NCBI GenBank assembly: GCA_020852275.1
Contig: JADZBE010000011.1
Location: forward strand, 1 to 64,000
Source: Phycisphaerales bacterium
GTDB lineage: Bacteria > Planctomycetota > Phycisphaerae > UBA1845
Direction: 5' to 3'
DNA: 64,000 nucleotides
The notes beneath the pieces were generated by a model. The model ran no database searches and was not told the DNA's origin. It was given only the letters and a program-made list of their open reading frames with translations. The position numbers and the translations under genes were made by a program. This document shows, piece by piece, positions 17,434 to 26,419 of this stretch. Within the stretch, counting starts at the first letter, position 1, and every line of letters begins with the position of its first letter.

Positions 17434-17514
17434 GCTGCTGCGGACCCGTGCCACCCCATCGCTGTTGCGGACCCGTGCCACCCCATCGCTGCTGCGGACC
17501 CATGCCACCCCATC
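17434..17514 (+). repeat. Three tandem 27-bp repeats
   Basis: Units start GCTGCTGCGGACCCGTGCCA at 17434, 17461 and 17488, with one or two changes each. Decayed copies flank them (17350-17430, 17515-17560). The wider block 17279-17600 separates two minus-strand genes and holds no supported gene. Confidence 0.9.
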
Positions 17515-17600
17515 GCCGCAGCAAATCCGTGCCCTTCAAACGCGGCTGCGGAGCCGTGCCAGACGGACGCCGCCCTGGCTGCGCAGGGCGCACGCACACG

Positions 17601-18752
17601 TCAACGCTCCAGCGCCGTCTCCAGCGCCAGTACGGCGTAGCACGTCACCAAGACCGGGCTGCCCTCATACCAGCGGTCGGCCTCGTTGACCCAGCTTCCA
17701 TCTTCACGTTGAAGCGAGACCAGCTTGCGGCACAGGTCCTCGCGCCAGTGATGGGTCGTGCCGCCCGCATCGACGATCGTCGCTTCGTTCCACGCTTTCA
17801 TCGCGCGGGCGAACACATGGTAGTAGTAATACAGCCCTTCCAGCGACTGCTTGTCCGGCATGTTGGGGTTCTGATCCAGCGTGTAGTGCTTGCGAATCCA
17901 CTCCAGCGCCTGCTTGATGCGCGGGTCGTCGCGCCCCACGTTGGCGTAGAGCAGACTCTTGAACCCGGCGTAGGTCATCGAGCCGTAGCTGCGAAGCCGC
18001 GGCGTGCCCTCGACCAGCTCCGTGCCGGCCTTGCTTTCGCCGCCGTTGGCCGGCGAGTAGATGAACCCGCCGTCGCGGCTGCCGCGCGCGAACGGCTGAT
18101 CGTTGGTTTCCGACAGCATCTGGCAGCGCGAGATAAACGCCATTGCCTTCTGATACGCCGGGTCGTCTTTGGACAGGCCGCTGTCGTGCAGCGCTTCGAC
18201 CATCATCTGCGTGTTCGAAAGATCAGGGCGCTTGCTGTTGCCATATCCCTGCCCGCCATACCAGACGCTGGACTTGTCGTGGTCTTCGTCTTCGTCCCAC
18301 TGGATTTTCTTGAGAAAGCGGCGGGCGGCCTCGATGTCCGCTTGATACTTCTCATCGCGCGTGGCGGACAGCGCCATCAGGGCGACGCTGGTGTGATAGT
18401 TGGGCATGCCATCGCCTTCCACGTAAATGCCGCCGTCCTCGTGCCTCGAGCGCAGCATGAACGCCAGCGCCCGCTCGACCGCCGGGTGCGAGGGGCCGTA
18501 ACGTGGGTGGCGGATGAGGCACTGCGCTGCAAGCGCGGTGATGGCCGGGTGGGATTGTCCTTGAAGTTCCCATCCGCCATCCGGTCGCTGCGCGGCCAGC
18601 AGGGATTCCAGCCCCTTGTCCACGGCGCGCTGGGCCGCGATCTCGATGCGCGCTTCTGGAGCCTGCAGCGCTGCCAGTTGAGTCGGCGCGGCGAGAATCA
18701 TGCAGATCAGTCCGGAGCACGGACATCGACGTAGCGCGCTTGAGATTGTCAT
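17601..18752 (-). CDS. Exported prenyltransferase / squalene-oxidase-repeat protein
   Basis: 383 residues from the ATG at 18752 (MTISSALRRC); a GTG at 18776 is an alternative. The signal-like N-terminus includes GLICMILAAPTQLAAL. The rest is an alpha/alpha-toroid with terpenoid-cyclase repeats (LLAAQRPDGGWELQG near the start, LVSLQREDGSWVNEADRW near the end). The catalytic DXDD of squalene-hopene cyclase is not seen, so this is probably not a cyclase; planctomycetes have many exported proteins of this fold without known activity. Confidence 0.75.
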   Translation of the reverse strand: MTISSALRRCPCSGLICMILAAPTQLAALQAPEARIEIAAQRAVDKGLESLLAAQRPDGGWELQGQSHPAITALAAQCLIRHPRYGPSHPAVERALAFMLRSRHEDGGIYVEGDGMPNYHTSVALMALSATRDEKYQADIEAARRFLKKIQWDEDEDHDKSSVWYGGQGYGNSKRPDLSNTQMMVEALHDSGLSKDDPAYQKAMAFISRCQMLSETNDQPFARGSRDGGFIYSPANGGESKAGTELVEGTPRLRSYGSMTYAGFKSLLYANVGRDDPRIKQALEWIRKHYTLDQNPNMPDKQSLEGLYYYYHVFARAMKAWNEATIVDAGGTTHHWREDLCRKLVSLQREDGSWVNEADRWYEGSPVLVTCYAVLALETALER

Positions 18753-18776
18753 GTGCTTCACTTTCAAGTTCTTCAC

Positions 18777-19445
18777 CGTTTACGGCACACGTAGCCCCTG
18801 CGGATCATAGCGGCGAACACCCGCTCCCGCATGGAGCCGGAAAGGGAAGCGCCCGCCGCTGGCGATGCAGAAAGCGCATTGCCGGCTTCGCGGGGATTTG
18901 GCCGGGATTCCAAAGGGGCGATGCTCGGCGAAGCGCGCCAGAGCTTGCGACCGGACCGGATTCGCCTCAACGATCCTAAGCAGCCGTCAGGCAAGGGTGC
19001 CGCCTTGCACTCCGAACGGCCATCCAGCGAAGCATCCGCGACGCCAGGGGCCTGTGTGGACGGATAATTGTCCGATACCCCCGCGAAACTTGAAAAAAGT
19101 TGGGAGGAAACCCAAGGCAACCTTGCTGCACCACCAGCTAGCGATCGGTGATGCTAACAAACGTCCCAAACAAAGGTTGCGCCGTTAAAACCACAGACAT
19201 ATCGTCACAAGAAGTGCTTATGGGTCCCCCACGCGGTTACTTATGGGACGTGAATTGGCGTTTTCGATCGGGTGAACACTTGAAGCCGGCCGCCGCTTCG
19301 ATTAGATTGAGCAGGGTAGTTTGTTTCAGGACAAGGAAAAGCGAGGCAACAGCTCCGGCCGGTGAGGAGGAAGTCTGTGCGGAGCCGCGTGGGCGGGCCG
19401 ACGGGTCTTTCCGGTCGGGGATTTCAAGAGGGAGGACGGAGGACT
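18777..19445. other. Long upstream region of the PEP-CTERM gene, with a weak promoter candidate
   Basis: Almost 670 bp between divergent genes, more AT-rich from about 19060 on. TTGAAG (19280-19285), a 16-bp spacer and TTAGAT (19302-19307) form a possible promoter for the gene at 19446. No protein-like frame is seen; a small RNA cannot be excluded. Confidence 0.35.
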
Positions 19446-20138
19446 ATGCGCGGAGGAATATCGGCGGCATTGCTTGCGGTCTTGGCGATCGCGTTGCCGG
19501 CGTCGGCGGACATTACGCAGACGCAGACGGCGACGTTCGACAGCGACTTGAACAACGACGTCATCCTGACGTTCAACACGTTCGACAATCTGGGCGGCAC
19601 GCTCGTGTTGAACAACGTCCGCGTGGACATTCGCCATGAAGGCGGATGCATCCTCCGCGCTGACAACGACGACGATTTCAAGTCGTCGAACACCAACGGG
19701 CGCATTATCCGTTCGTGGACCGTCACCGGTCCCGACGTCTTTGCGTTTGGCACCGAGACGGTGAACACGAACGTGGTCTTCCTCGACGTAGACAATGGCG
19801 ATGACGGCGTGTTCGACCCAACCGCCCCGGACGGCACGGACTTCGGCTCGGTCGCCTATGCTTACGAAGCCGCCGGTTCGTTCCTGCCGAACGAGGCCGC
19901 CTACGAGACGAACGGTCCCGGCACGATCGACTTCACCGCGGACGTGCTTCTGATGGTCAACGACCTGCAGTTCCAGGGCACGCCTCCGGATCAGTGGCAG
20001 CTTGAGGTGCAGGATCCGTACCTGCACGTGGAAGTGACCGTGGTGTACGAATACTCGCTGGTTCCCGTTCCCGCCGCCGCATGGCTGGGCGCGCTGGGGC
20101 TGGGCGTTGCCGGCTGGATTCGCCGCCGCGTGGCGTAA
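19446..20138 (+). CDS. PEP-CTERM-type exported protein (choice-of-anchor E-like)
   Basis: 230 residues; ATG at 19446 after GGAGGACGGAGG. The signal peptide is MRGGISAALLAVLAIALPAS. The mature N-terminus (ADITQTQTATFDSDLNNDV) and the overall beta pattern resemble choice-of-anchor E domains. The C-terminus is a sorting signal: VPVPAAAWLGALGLGVAGW followed by IRRRVA, that is a short Pro motif, a hydrophobic helix and an Arg cluster, as recognised by exosortase systems. The protein is probably surface- or matrix-attached. An intrinsic terminator follows 70 bp downstream. Confidence 0.75.
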   Translation: MRGGISAALLAVLAIALPASADITQTQTATFDSDLNNDVILTFNTFDNLGGTLVLNNVRVDIRHEGGCILRADNDDDFKSSNTNGRIIRSWTVTGPDVFAFGTETVNTNVVFLDVDNGDDGVFDPTAPDGTDFGSVAYAYEAAGSFLPNEAAYETNGPGTIDFTADVLLMVNDLQFQGTPPDQWQLEVQDPYLHVEVTVVYEYSLVPVPAAAWLGALGLGVAGWIRRRVA

Positions 20139-20208
20139 GGCCGCCTGGGCTGCCCGCTGATCGCGTCAGCAAAGGCAGGGTCCAGCGTGTGCGAATTGAA
20201 CGAATCGA

Positions 20209-20241
20209 CCCCGGAATCCACTTGGATTTCCGGGGTTTTTT
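20209..20241 (+). terminator. Intrinsic terminator after the PEP-CTERM gene
   Basis: The stem CCCCGGAATCCA / TGGATTTCCGGGG has one bulged base and a short loop and is followed directly by TTTTTT (20236-20241). The following region, 20242-20524, holds no supported gene. Confidence 0.9.
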
Positions 20242-20524
20242 CTTGCGCCTCCGCGGATGAGATCCCGCTTGCGCCGTCGGCCTCAACCGGGCGGTACGGG
20301 GGAACCGCTTTCAGGGGAATGCAGGACCGACAGGTGACGCGGGTCCCCAGCGGCGGATTCGCGGCGCGCGAAAATGTGGGTCGCTGATTCCCTCGCCACC
20401 GACTGGCAGGCACGCCCACTCCTGCCCCGCTCGTGCGCGGTGGCGATCCGGTTGCCCTGCGTGGGTGGTGGGTGCCGCCAGGCGCGAAGTGGACGTTCGC
20501 GCTCGGCCGGCTAAACTCGGGATC

Positions 20525-21178
20525 ATGCACACGTGCATTCGAGCGACGAGGTGCCTCAGCGCGGCGGGATGGCTGGGCCTGCTGGCGATCTGCGCGTCCT
20601 GCGGGCGCGATGTCCGCATGGCGGGAAAGGCGCTGCAGGATGTTCGCGTCCGTGCGGTGGAGCACGGCGGGGTACGGCTCGACGAGCAGGCGACGCCGCA
20701 GCAGGTGGCGACCGTCCTCCTGTCAGCGATGCTTGACGACATCCGGGCGACCGATGCGGCGGAGCGGGAACAGGCCGCAGAGGTCCAGCTTGACGTCTGC
20801 GCGGCCTCGACGATCGCCGCGCTGCGCCCTGCGGTGTACTCCCGCCCGGAGTGGCTGTTTCGGACCGTGTCCAGTTGGGCGCCCATGATCTCAAAGTACC
20901 AGGACTCACTCGAGACTGCACTGGGGGAAGCGGGATCGAGGCTGGAGGTTGTTCATCGCAGCGGCGCGACGAAAGACGGCGACGAAGTTTGCGACGTGCG
21001 GCTCGAACTTCAAGACCCTGACGACGCGCGCGCCGGCGTGGTGCTTCGCATCCGCCTGATTCACGTGGCGCCGGAGGAAAGCGGCTCGACGGGCGGAGTG
21101 AAATACTGGCGCGTGTTCAACCTGTTCTTCGAGGCGGGAGTTCGATCGCTCCATCGCGCCGAGCGTGCGTCCGGGTGA
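20525..21178 (+). CDS. Putative lipoprotein of unknown function
   Basis: 217 residues from the ATG at 20525 (MHTCIRATRC). The N-terminus ends in a lipobox-like LLAICASC, so the protein is probably lipidated at that Cys and membrane-anchored. The body is soluble and mixed alpha/beta (VATVLLSAMLDDIRATD, then VCDVRLELQDPDD). I do not recognise a family. The next gene in the same direction begins about 100 bp later. Confidence 0.55.
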   Translation: MHTCIRATRCLSAAGWLGLLAICASCGRDVRMAGKALQDVRVRAVEHGGVRLDEQATPQQVATVLLSAMLDDIRATDAAEREQAAEVQLDVCAASTIAALRPAVYSRPEWLFRTVSSWAPMISKYQDSLETALGEAGSRLEVVHRSGATKDGDEVCDVRLELQDPDDARAGVVLRIRLIHVAPEESGSTGGVKYWRVFNLFFEAGVRSLHRAERASG

Positions 21179-21281
21179 CCCATGCCGAAGGAGGCGGCGC
21201 CTGCCGGTTCGCAAACCGCCGGTTCGTGAACTACCGGCTCGTGAGCTGCCGCGCCAAGAACCGCCGGGAGCGAGGTCCACG

Positions 21282-23354
21282 ATGAGCGGGAGGGCGGGGG
21301 TGGATGAAGCCATCGAGCTACGCGGGGCGTACGAGCACAATTTGCGCGGCGTCTCGCTGAGGCTGCCGAAAAACCGCTTGATCTGCTTCACCGGCGTTTC
21401 AGGCAGCGGGAAAAGCTCGCTGGCGTTCGACACGCTCTTCGCGGAAGGGCAGCGGCGTTACATCGAGTCGCTCAGCGCCTACGCGCGGCAGTTTCTTGAC
21501 CAGCTCCCCAAGCCCAACGTCGAGCACGTGTCCGGGCTGAGTCCGTCCATCGCCATTCAGCAGAAGACGAGCGGGTGGAACCCGCGCAGCACGGTGGGCA
21601 CGATCACCCAGATTCACGACTTTCTGCGCGTGCTCTTCGCGCGCATCGGGCGGCAGCATTGTCCCCAGTGCAAGCGGCCCATCCGCGCGCAGACGCGCGA
21701 GGAGATTCTGACGCGCGTCCTCTCGCTCGCCGCGGGGACGCGCGTGCTGATTCTCGCGCCGCTGGCGCGCGGACAGAAGGGCGAGTTCGCGGACGTGATG
21801 GACGATCTGCGCCGGCAGGGTTTCGCCCGGGCGCGGGTGGATGGCCGGGTCATCAATCTGTCCGACGCGCCCGCGCTGGCGCGCAACGCGCGGCACAACG
21901 TGGACGTGGTCGTGGACCGCCTGACCGTCGCCGAGGGCGTGCGTTCGCGGCTGGCGGAGGCGGTGGAGTCGGCGCTGAAACTCGGCAAAGGGACGATGAT
22001 CGCGCTGCCCGTGGAGCGGGAAGAGGAAGCCCCGCCTTCCGCGGATCGCTCGACGGATCGGTCGACGGATCGCGCGACGGATCGTCCGCCCGCTCGGGCG
22101 AAAGGCAGGAAGTGGGTCGCCGATGCTGCATCCGAATCCGTCGCGCCCGCCCGGGAAATGCTGCTGTCCTCCGAGTATGCGTGCGTCGACTGCGGCATCA
22201 GTTTCGAGCCGCCGACGCCGCAGATGCTCAGCTTCAATTCGCCGCAGGGGATGTGCCGGCGCTGCGAAGGGCTGGGGCGAACCTTTGATTTCGATCCCGA
22301 CCTGCTTGTGCCGAATCCATCGCTTTCGTTTCTGGACCTGGCGGTGGAGCCTATGCGCGTCCGCATCGGCAAGTGGCGGCGGCACGTTTACCGCGGCGTT
22401 GCGGAGCACGTTGGGTTCGACCTCAAGGCCAAATGGTGCGACCTGCCGGCCAGGGCGAAGCAGGCCCTGCTGTACGGCACGGGCGACGAGCATCTGACGT
22501 TTGAGTGGCGCACGCGCGGCGGCGTATTCCGACATGGCGGCAAGTTCGAGGGCGTGGTGGCCGAGCTGCAGCGCAACTACCGCAAGGCCACCTCGGCCAT
22601 GGTCCGCGCGTACTACGAAAAGTACATGCGCGAGACGACCTGCCCGGACTGCCGCGGCGGCCGGCTCAACGCGCAGGCGATGGAGCTGCGGATCAACGGG
22701 CGGTCGATCGTGGACGTGTGCGGGCTGTCGATCTCCGGCGCCGACGCATTCGTCGATGCCCTCGAATTACAGGCGACGGAGAAGCTCATCGCCGAGCCGG
22801 TGGTGCGCGAAGTGCGGATGCGGCTTCGCTTCCTGCTCGACGTGGGGCTCGAGTACCTGAGCCTCGACCGGGCCGCGCCGACCCTGTCCGGCGGGGAATC
22901 GCAGCGCATTCGCCTTGCCAGCCAGATCGGCTCGGGGCTGACCGGCGCGCTGTACATTCTCGACGAGCCGTCGATCGGACTGCACGCGCGCGACAACCGC
23001 CGGCTCATCGCGTCGCTTCAGAGGCTGCGCGACATGGGGAATACCGTCGTCGTGGTCGAGCACGATGAAGAAACGATGCGCGCCGCGGACCGACTGGTGG
23101 ATTTCGGCCCCGGTCCGGGTGTCCGCGGCGGGAAGGTGGTGGCGGAAGGGGGGCTGGAGACCCTCGCCGCGGCGCCCGACTCGCTTACCGGGCAGTATCT
23201 CAGCGGGCGCCGGCGCATCGAGATTCCGAAGGCGAGAAGACCCGTCAGCCGCGCGAAGCCCGTCGTGCGGAAGCCCGCTGTTCGCAAGCCCGGCGCACCG
23301 AAACCCAGCGCATCTAGGCCCGCCGCCGCCCGGAAGCGCGCCCGAAAATCCTGA
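21282..23354 (+). CDS. uvrA: Half-length UvrA (first ABC ATPase half only)
   Basis: 690 residues from the ATG at 21282. UvrA is the damage-sensing ATPase of nucleotide excision repair, normally about 940 residues with two ABC halves. Everything expected of half I is present: Walker A GVSGSGKSSL (38-47), zinc-type CxxC pairs (HCPQCK, CVDCG, CRRCEG, CPDCRGGRL), signature LSGGESQRIRLASQIGSG and Walker B YILDEPSIGLH. The protein stops where half II should begin (SLTGQYLSGRRRIEIP) and ends in a basic Lys/Pro/Ala tail of about 50 residues. An acidic/polar insert with DRSTDRSTDRATD units precedes the zinc module. No second half follows downstream. It is either a specialised half-transporter-like UvrA or a truncated gene. 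Confidence 0.85.
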   Translation: MSGRAGVDEAIELRGAYEHNLRGVSLRLPKNRLICFTGVSGSGKSSLAFDTLFAEGQRRYIESLSAYARQFLDQLPKPNVEHVSGLSPSIAIQQKTSGWNPRSTVGTITQIHDFLRVLFARIGRQHCPQCKRPIRAQTREEILTRVLSLAAGTRVLILAPLARGQKGEFADVMDDLRRQGFARARVDGRVINLSDAPALARNARHNVDVVVDRLTVAEGVRSRLAEAVESALKLGKGTMIALPVEREEEAPPSADRSTDRSTDRATDRPPARAKGRKWVADAASESVAPAREMLLSSEYACVDCGISFEPPTPQMLSFNSPQGMCRRCEGLGRTFDFDPDLLVPNPSLSFLDLAVEPMRVRIGKWRRHVYRGVAEHVGFDLKAKWCDLPARAKQALLYGTGDEHLTFEWRTRGGVFRHGGKFEGVVAELQRNYRKATSAMVRAYYEKYMRETTCPDCRGGRLNAQAMELRINGRSIVDVCGLSISGADAFVDALELQATEKLIAEPVVREVRMRLRFLLDVGLEYLSLDRAAPTLSGGESQRIRLASQIGSGLTGALYILDEPSIGLHARDNRRLIASLQRLRDMGNTVVVVEHDEETMRAADRLVDFGPGPGVRGGKVVAEGGLETLAAAPDSLTGQYLSGRRRIEIPKARRPVSRAKPVVRKPAVRKPGAPKPSASRPAAARKRARKS

Positions 23355-23380
23355 CAACCGGTTACACCCGGCGAGATCGG

Positions 23381-23440
23381 GCCGCGCAGGCGGGAATCCA
23401 CCGCTCCCTCATTCCCGCGCAGACGGGAATCCAGCCTGTT
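23381..23440 (+). repeat. Composite dispersed repeat, copy 4 (partial)
   Basis: Two palindromic modules, GCGCAGGCGGGAATCC and CATTCCCGCGCAGACGGGAA, lie just after uvrA. The rest of 23355-23591 has no gene. Confidence 0.75.
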
Positions 23441-23591
23441 GGCGGCGAGCCTCTGGCCACCGGCCTACGGGTGGGTGACTTGGAAAGTGCGCCAGCCCCT
23501 GCCGCCCTGATGTGGTGCCCGAGGTGTCTTGCTCGAATGCGGTCGCCCCGATCAGCGTTGGCGCCGAGTCCTGCAATCGCCTTCGCCTCCT

Positions 23592-24383
23592 TCAGCCCCT
23601 TCTGCCGCTCGACGCCTCATCGTCCTCGAGCGGTGCGGCCACGGGGCAACTGAGGCTCTTGTCATACATCCCGGACCGATCGAAGCAGCACGGGCGTCGC
23701 TTCCCCTTGCCGAGCATGTCGCAGGCCGTGGCGATGCGTTTCACGCGAGTCTCGGGTCGCTTGGGGGACGTGATCCAGTGAATGAAATCTCGCCGTGCCG
23801 CGGGCGTGATGTCCGACCACGCCTCCAGCGCGCCCGGCTTTCCACCCTCCCCCGGCGGGGCGGCCGCCAGCGCCTTCCGCAGATCAGCCGGCACCGTCGG
23901 TTCCGGCTCCTCCGCCACCGGTGCGATTTCCAGCGTGACGACGTCGCCGGGCGCCGCCCCCGCGGATTCGCGGAGCTTCTTTTCAACCTTGAGCCAGTGG
24001 CCGCCTTGCCCGTCCGGCTCGAGCGTGGCTTGAAAGGGCACGCCGTCGAACGTGCCGTCGACGGTCACCTGTCCGCGCGAGGGGAGCTTGGCGCTGGCTT
24101 CCTGGGGAAGGGTCAGAAAGGTCCACGATGAAGAATCGCCGCGGCGAGAGGCAGCTTTGGAGATCTCCGCGTGTGCCACGGCCGTGCCGGCAGTGCTTTC
24201 CACCGCCGGTCGGAAAAGTGTGGCAGTGAAGCGCATCGTAGAAGCGCTGTCATAACCTGCCAGGCGAGTGGTGGACCTATGGGTCCCGCGCCCGCGCCTG
24301 GATTTCTGAAAGGCGCGCGCCTTGGCGGTTCCGGAACCGTCGCGATCGATTCTGGTTGCTTTCGCAAGTTTCTTGCCGGCCAT
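23592..24383 (-). CDS. DUF1905 / YdeI-OmpD-associated family protein
   Basis: 263 residues. The ATG at 24383 (MAGKKLAKATR) has GGAGG 7 nt upstream; a shorter start at 24236 (MRFTATLFRP) would match the domain boundary but lacks a ribosome site. The basic N-terminal 50 residues precede a DUF1905 beta domain (WTFLTLPQEASAKLPSRGQV, then VDGTFDGVPFQATLEPDG). A YdeI-type C-terminal segment follows (AWSDITPAARRDFIHWI, then PETRVKRIATACDMLGKGKR). YdeI proteins have been linked to bacteriocin resistance in enterobacteria; their activity is unknown. Confidence 0.75.
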   Translation of the reverse strand: MAGKKLAKATRIDRDGSGTAKARAFQKSRRGRGTHRSTTRLAGYDSASTMRFTATLFRPAVESTAGTAVAHAEISKAASRRGDSSSWTFLTLPQEASAKLPSRGQVTVDGTFDGVPFQATLEPDGQGGHWLKVEKKLRESAGAAPGDVVTLEIAPVAEEPEPTVPADLRKALAAAPPGEGGKPGALEAWSDITPAARRDFIHWITSPKRPETRVKRIATACDMLGKGKRRPCCFDRSGMYDKSLSCPVAAPLEDDEASSGRRG

Positions 24384-24474
24384 CAAGTTTCCTCCACGGC
24401 TGTCCGTGGAACGGTATTCCGAGCGTACGCACAGAGGGCTGCCCGCCGCGCTGGATCTGGTTGTGGGCGCGCGA

Positions 24475-25113
24475 TCAGGTGCTCAGATCGACGCTGTCCC
24501 AGTCGCCCTCAGGACACAGCACCCAAGCCAGAGCCTTCCGGCGTTCCATGACCATGTCGATGATGACTTCACCCGTGCGTTGACCCCGCAGGTGAGCGCT
24601 GCGTGTCCACCAGTGCAAGCGATAGTATAGATCGAGCATGCGGAACAACTGAAGGTGCGGGCGAAGGTGAAATCGCAGAAGGAAGTTCGAGCCATCCTCA
24701 TTGTGTTGCAATTTCGGGAACAGTGATGCGAGGTTGCTGCCGACGGGCAGATTGAAGGGGAGCTCGTTGATGAACCCGCCGGTCCAAACGAGAGCCCAAA
24801 GCGCCTCGATTTGCCAGTACAGATCCGTCCTTTCCTGCTCGGTGAGGGCGTCATTCGATCTAGCAAGAATGAGTTTTTCGGATTCAACAAGGTCGCCGTC
24901 CAATCGATTCGCACTGATCCATCGCCTAATAATCGGGATCGGGGCGTTGAAGACGAGCTGCAGCGTCGCGTTAAGGACCAGAGCGCGGCGGGCGACCGCC
25001 AGTGAATCTCGCGGTGGAATATCGGGATCATACGAGGGTAACCAGTCGCAGATCTCGCCGCCGTGGTTGCGGATGATCGATTCATTCTCACGCTTGATCA
25101 CTCGGAGATCCAT
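24475..25113 (-). CDS. DUF4272 domain protein
   Basis: 212 residues from the ATG at 25113 (MDLRVIKREN); a GTG 12 bp earlier is possible. It is cytosolic and helical, with the DUF4272 pattern: SLAVARRALVLNATLQLVF, then LYWQIEALWALVWTGG (the conserved WQIEALWAL core). Function unknown. It lies in a minus-strand row of small stress- or defence-associated-looking domain proteins (YdeI, DUF1801, YwqK-like). Confidence 0.7.
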   Translation of the reverse strand: MDLRVIKRENESIIRNHGGEICDWLPSYDPDIPPRDSLAVARRALVLNATLQLVFNAPIPIIRRWISANRLDGDLVESEKLILARSNDALTEQERTDLYWQIEALWALVWTGGFINELPFNLPVGSNLASLFPKLQHNEDGSNFLLRFHLRPHLQLFRMLDLYYRLHWWTRSAHLRGQRTGEVIIDMVMERRKALAWVLCPEGDWDSVDLST

Positions 25114-25125
25114 GGTTCCACTCAC

Positions 25126-25462
25126 CTTGATGGCTCATTGTCAATCGTGATCAGGCTCCAGCCCAAGGTACTCGCATCTCCGCCGTTCGTCGAACGGAGG
25201 TTAGGCCGGTTTAGGCAGGCTCCAGGACAAGGCAAGCGTTCGCTTGGCCGCCTTCGCGGCGACCGCTTTGCGGCTGACCAGCTCCTCGTTGAACGAAAAC
25301 GGGTCTTGGTTTTCTGGCGGCACGGTCTCGCGCCGCTAGGCCGTGTATCCCGGCCATCTCACGGCCTGGCGATTACGCTAGACCGTGCCACCCTGTTTCC
25401 CTTTAGAGAGCTTCCATCCCGAAACTCGACCCGCGAGCAAAAGCCCGCCCAGAGGTGATCTG
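25126..25462. repeat. Intergenic region with an approximately 75-bp inverted-ended repeat
   Basis: GGCACGGTCTCGCG near 25322 and CGCTAGACCGTGCCACC near 25376 form imperfect inverted ends. Related ends occur at 6135, 17355 and 45112. No gene is supported here. Confidence 0.5.
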
Positions 25463-25846
25463 TCATAACTCCTTCAGCTTCTCCAGCCGGCCCCTGCGCT
25501 TCACGAGGTTCTTGTAATCCCACTGAATCTCGGTCGATTTCTTGAGCCACCTGCCGAGGTCCTTGACGGGGATCTGATCGACGGAAGTGAACCGCGTTTC
25601 GGCGGCCTTGAAGCTGCCCTCGGGCATGAGGCTTGGTTCGTTGAACGATTGTCCGCTCCAGAAAAGAAGACGGATGCAGTCTTTGAGCTTGCTGTAGCCG
25701 ACGATGGGGTTGCCATCCAGGAACCACACCGGGTGGCGGTGCCAGATTTTGTTATCCGCATCCGGCAAATGTCGCGAGATGGTTTGCGCGAGGGCATCGC
25801 AGATAAGCTTTTCGTCGGGCGATTGTACCGCGTTGTAGGCGAGGAT
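25463..25846 (-). pseudogene. DUF1801 domain lacking its own start, in frame below a TGA
   Basis: The frame encodes an essentially full DUF1801 domain: ILAYNAVQSPDEKLIC, then KIWHRHPVWFLDGNPIVGYS, then LGRWLKKSTEIQWDYKNLVK. It has no ATG, GTG or TTG before residue 27; the first codon follows the TGA (25847-25849) that ends the YwqK-like gene, in the same frame. One base change at that TGA would give a continuous protein of about 290 residues. Either the domain is translated from a rare internal TTG (25768), losing the N-terminal helix, or this is a recently split fusion gene. DUF1801 function is unknown. Confidence 0.6.
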
Positions 25847-26341
25847 TCAGCGTTCTCCTTCCTCCCTGTCCACATGCCGCCGCGAGTCCGAAGGCCGTTT
25901 CACGACAACTTGCTTGCTCGTTTCCCGCTTGGCGCTGACGGGTTTAATGGGCGCACGCTTGGCGTTAAGGGACTTGGCGGCTGCCTTGCTTGCGACCCTT
26001 GCCGATTCCGCCGAAGTCTTCGCGCTCCCGCTGCTCCTTGCACTGTCGTGTTCGGTAGCGCGCGGGTTCATCCGGGTGGTCTTGACGGGCCTGCCGCCGG
26101 CGTCGTAGGTCGTCCACGTGCCGACCTGCTTTTCACGGTCGAACGAGCCGGAGCGCATGATCGAGCCGTCCTTGCGGAAGAATTCCCAGAACCCGTGCAT
26201 CTTTCCGCCCAGCATCGACCCCCTGGCCCAGATTGAGCCATCCTTGTGATGAATGACATGCGTCCCGCCCGCCGCGGCGCGGGAGGGCTTCTTCGCGGCC
26301 CTCGTTGATTTCTTGAACGTTGCTTTGGACATTTTGCTCAT
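25847..26341 (-). CDS. YwqK/MORN-like protein with basic Ala/Lys/Ser tail
   Basis: 164 residues from the ATG at 26341 (MSKMSKATFKKS). The N-terminal half has three short MORN-like hairpins (HHKDGSIWARGSMLGGKMHG, then WEFFRKDGSIMRSGSF, then GTWTTYDAGGRPVKT), as in proteins annotated as YwqK-family antitoxins. The second half is a highly basic linker (SKAAAKSLNAKRAPIKPVSA) that runs in frame into the DUF1801 domain below, interrupted only by TGA. Role unknown. Confidence 0.6.
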   Translation of the reverse strand: MSKMSKATFKKSTRAAKKPSRAAAGGTHVIHHKDGSIWARGSMLGGKMHGFWEFFRKDGSIMRSGSFDREKQVGTWTTYDAGGRPVKTTRMNPRATEHDSARSSGSAKTSAESARVASKAAAKSLNAKRAPIKPVSAKRETSKQVVVKRPSDSRRHVDREEGER

Positions 26342-26419
26342 TCCACGACCGCAATGGCTTCGACACTCGAATGGCTCATACAGGTGCGGCGTAGCCGGCT
26401 TGTCCATTGCCGCGCTTGT

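Noticed and set aside
17434-17514. CRISPR array
   Set aside because: The units are directly adjacent with no spacers and no cas genes are present.
20465-21178. Lipoprotein start at the first ATG (20465)
   Set aside because: The added residues are Arg-rich, and the lipoprotein signal begins properly at ATG 20525.
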